A DNA stretch of 64,000 nt. Source: an uncultured Erythrobacter sp. Lineage in GTDB: Bacteria > Pseudomonadota > Alphaproteobacteria > Sphingomonadales > Sphingomonadaceae. The stretch lies in the NCBI GenBank assembly GCA_947488085.1, contig CANKYI010000001.1:558001-622000 (forward strand), given 5' to 3'. Position numbers and translations under genes: made by a program. This document shows positions 62,785-64,000 of the stretch, one piece after another. Position 1 is the stretch's first letter. Every line of letters begins with the position of its first letter. The notes below the pieces were generated by a model. That model saw only the letters and a list, made by a program, of their open reading frames with translations. It was not told the origin of the DNA and did not search any database.

Positions 62785-62855
62785 GCGAAATCCTCGCGCC
62801 TTTGGCGCTGCGGGCGCCCGGTCGGGCTTGCGGCGCTTCGCGCCGTGCTCCGCCA
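62785..62855. repeat. Inverted repeat of the GCGGGCGCCC family, copy 1
   Basis: The copy shares its core with 56571-56597 and is inverted relative to 63443-63514, with matching outer sequence of about 70 bases (TCCTCGCGCC to GTGCTCCGCCA). Confidence 0.8.
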
Positions 62856-62944
62856 GCCAGCGTTCAACGTGGGTGACGGATTCTATTGCTAGGTTTGCGT
62901 TAGCATGATGCCGCAGGCGTCACAGCGCGCGACCGCGCGCCGCC

Positions 62945-63003
62945 GCTTATGCGGCGTAGCCAAGTGAGCGGATGCGAACGCCGGCGCTTGAGGAGAAACA
63001 AAC
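62945..63003 (+). repeat. Direct repeat, copy A
   Basis: The stretch matches 63311-63369. A 35-base core (62959-62993) is identical in both copies. Confidence 0.88.
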
Positions 63004-63024
63004 AAAACCCGCGAAACAAAACCC

Positions 63025-63246
63025 TCACCGAGAACTCCTCCCCCGTAACACCGCCTCATTGCGCGCTCGGCGGGCGGCGATGGCGGGGTCTGTGGGAAGG
63101 CGATTTCCGAATAGGCCTGCGTCCACAAGCGCCTGCCAGTGGCGGACATGGGGAAGGTCGGCGGGAGCATTATGCGGATCATGCCACCCCATCGGCGGCA
63201 CGCCGGGGGGAAGGGGCTTTCGTGGATTGTAGGGGGGTGAGTGCAT
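63025..63246 (-). CDS. Small hypothetical protein
   Basis: This 73-residue ORF has a protein-like sequence with Trp, His and Pro in plausible positions (GWHDPHNAPADLPHVRHWQA, then DAGLFGNRLPTDPAIAARRA). It follows the HTH gene's orientation and sits between repeat copies. No family is recognised, and it could be a chance ORF. Confidence 0.45.
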   Translation of the reverse strand: MHSPPYNPRKPLPPGVPPMGWHDPHNAPADLPHVRHWQALVDAGLFGNRLPTDPAIAARRARNEAVLRGRSSR

Positions 63247-63270
63247 GAGCGGTCCTTTTGCGTTGGTACC

Positions 63271-63288
63271 GGTCGGCGCAAGCCGACC
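63271..63288. repeat. GGTCGGC hairpin, degenerate member of the repeat family
   Basis: A seven-base perfect stem GGTCGGC / GCCGACC encloses a GCAA tetraloop. The following GCAAGGCCGACCGGCCGCCC resembles the inverted GCGGGCGCCC core. Confidence 0.65.
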
Positions 63289-63310
63289 GCAAGGCCGACC
63301 GGCCGCCCGA

Positions 63311-63369
63311 GCTTATGCGAGGAAAGCCAAGTGAGCGGATGCGAACGCCGGCGCTTGAGGCGAAACAAA
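63311..63369 (+). repeat. Direct repeat, copy B
   Basis: It matches 62945-63003 with a 35-base identical core at 63326-63360. Confidence 0.88.
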
Positions 63370-63442
63370 GAATGGACCAGGGGATTAAGCAGAAACTTGG
63401 CGAGTAGGAAAATTGGAAAAGCGCGGACTCTTTGTGTCTTGG

Positions 63443-63514
63443 TGGCGGAGCACGGACGCGAAGCGACCGCAAGCCCGACCGGGCGCCCGCAGCGCCGAAG
63501 GCGCGAGGAAATCG
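63443..63514. repeat. Inverted repeat of the GCGGGCGCCC family, copy 2
   Basis: It is the reverse complement, with a few changes, of 62785-62855; the two copies face each other across 588 bp. Confidence 0.8.
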
Positions 63515-63675
63515 CGTCGCGGATGCGATGCGCAAACAAAGGACTCGTCTCGGCTGAGCGCGGTGCGTTTGTATAGCACAACACCCGGTTGCGACAGGCG
63601 CTTGCCCCAGAGGTCGGCTCTTTTGGAGAGGGTTTGAGTATTTGTTGTCCGCGCCGTACGGCGAGGCGAAATTTC

Positions 63676-64000
63676 CTATAGGCCTTCTTCTGGCCGTTCA
63701 TTCAAGAGACCTAATCTCGATTGCGTTTTCGAGGTCAGCTTCCGAAGCCCAGCCCTTGCGGGTGTAGATAACACTTGCAGATTAGGTTTTTCCTCGATCT
63801 GCTCCAAGACGTTGTAGGCAAACCGGATTTTTTCAGAGCGAATTGCATCAGGTAGAGCCTTTAAACGTTCTTTGGCCGGCGCAGCAACAATCGGTTGGGT
63901 TACGCCAACGTTTATGCCGAATTGTTCAATGTGCTTGTTTACCGCGGCCAGCCAAACAGATTCTTCTAATAGATCCTCAAGAGTTGAAAAATCGCCACAT
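63676..64000 (-). CDS. Partial gene cut by the window edge, unknown function
   Basis: A minus-strand frame without a visible start runs from the right edge to TAG at 63676, giving at least 107 residues. It includes LEDLLEESVWLAAVNKHIEQ, VGVTQPIVAAPAKERLKALP and a basic tail RKLTSKTQSRLGLLNERPEE. Codons are AT-richer than in the rest of the window (TTA, AAA, GAA frequent), suggesting recent transfer. I do not recognise the family. Confidence 0.7.
   Translation of the reverse strand, partial: CGDFSTLEDLLEESVWLAAVNKHIEQFGINVGVTQPIVAAPAKERLKALPDAIRSEKIRFAYNVLEQIEEKPNLQVLSTPARAGLRKLTSKTQSRLGLLNERPEEGL

Larger units (their letters stand above)
62742..63024. other. Repeat-bearing gap right of the HTH gene
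   Basis: No gene is supported in these 283 bp. The stretch contains a copy of the GCGGGCGCCC repeat (62785-62855) and the first copy of a 35-base direct repeat (62959-62993). Confidence 0.6.
63247..63675. other. 429 bp repeat-rich gap
   Basis: No gene is supported. It contains a GGTCGGC-GCAA-GCCGACC hairpin (63271-63288), the second direct repeat (63311-63369) and the inverted copy of the GCGGGCGCCC repeat (63443-63514). A long minus-strand frame (62889-63701) crosses this DNA and was judged spurious. Confidence 0.6.

Noticed and set aside
62889..63701. A 270-codon minus-strand frame across the repeat cluster
   Set aside because: Its translation follows the inverted and direct repeats (repeated GRPVGLAV-type segments), has no family signature and overlaps a more protein-like 73-codon frame.

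Overview
The window is a GC-rich, gene-dense chromosomal segment with short intergenic gaps. It most likely comes from an alphaproteobacterium of the order Sphingomonadales, and the Erythrobacteraceae fit best. This rests on recognising protein families together: a MucR/Ros regulator, a DUF1489 protein, class II DAHP synthase, an alphaproteobacterial-type Fur, paired EgtB/EgtD, and the miaB-phoH-ybeY-corC block. No 16S gene is present to confirm it. No complete IS element, prophage or CRISPR array was found.

Layout. 0-8 kb: mutY, a TAT-exported serine hydrolase, then a tightly overlapping run (NADH pyrophosphatase, DsbA-like oxidoreductase, SDR), a DUF1295 membrane reductase, and a lipoprotein cytochrome c' with a cytochrome b561. 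8-13 kb: mgtE and DUF1489 on the minus strand, then a cyclophilin, a lipase-like lipoprotein and miaB. 13-17.5 kb: phoH, ybeY and corC, with a small membrane protein and an APC permease inserted between phoH and ybeY. 17.5-22.4 kb: a LysR gene faces a minus-strand housekeeping run nfuA, tsaB-rimI, mucR, fur, plsC. 22.4-32.6 kb: a large M16 peptidase, class II DAHP synthase, a PAS-GGDEF diguanylate cyclase, the ergothioneine pair egtB-egtD with an FAD oxidoreductase and a DUF5522 protein, an SDR, and tRNA-Gln(UUG). 32.7-43.3 kb: a YghU-type GST, NAD synthetase, a redox cluster (pirin, azoR, doxX) divergent from a LysR gene, two SpoIIAA-like paralogues, and an ilvE-trhO-GST operon. 43.3-50.2 kb: an unexplained short-ORF/hairpin locus, tlyA, a cysteine-repeat lipoprotein, tspO, ubiK, recO, leuB and a GT2-GtrA fusion. 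50.2-60.7 kb: a PMT-type mannosyltransferase, a TetR gene with two palindromic operators, metZ, a HEAT-like gene among GCGGAC palindromes, a SulP transporter, an isomerase/kinase/lipocalin-like trio, a signal-peptidase-like lipoprotein lacking the usual lysine, and apaG. 60.7-64 kb: a GcvA-like LysR, a GNAT, then an accessory-looking end with an HTH protein, a small ORF, several families of inverted and direct repeats, and a gene with AT-richer codons cut by the window edge.

Most genes are core functions: translation and tRNA/rRNA modification (miaB, ybeY, tsaB, rimI, tlyA, trhO, tRNA-Gln), amino-acid synthesis (DAHP synthase, leuB, ilvE, metZ), redox protection (egtBD, nudC, pirin/azoR/doxX, GSTs) and metal or ion handling (mgtE, fur, sulP). 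The loci most worth a second look are the CCAA-repeat cysteine-rich lipoprotein (45884-46168), the 18-codon ORF with a near-perfect Shine-Dalgarno followed by three hairpins (43257-43419), the signal-peptidase-like protein with the catalytic lysine replaced (59457-60095), and the repeat-rich right end (62.7-63.7 kb). All functional assignments come from reading the sequence and recalled family knowledge; no database search was run.
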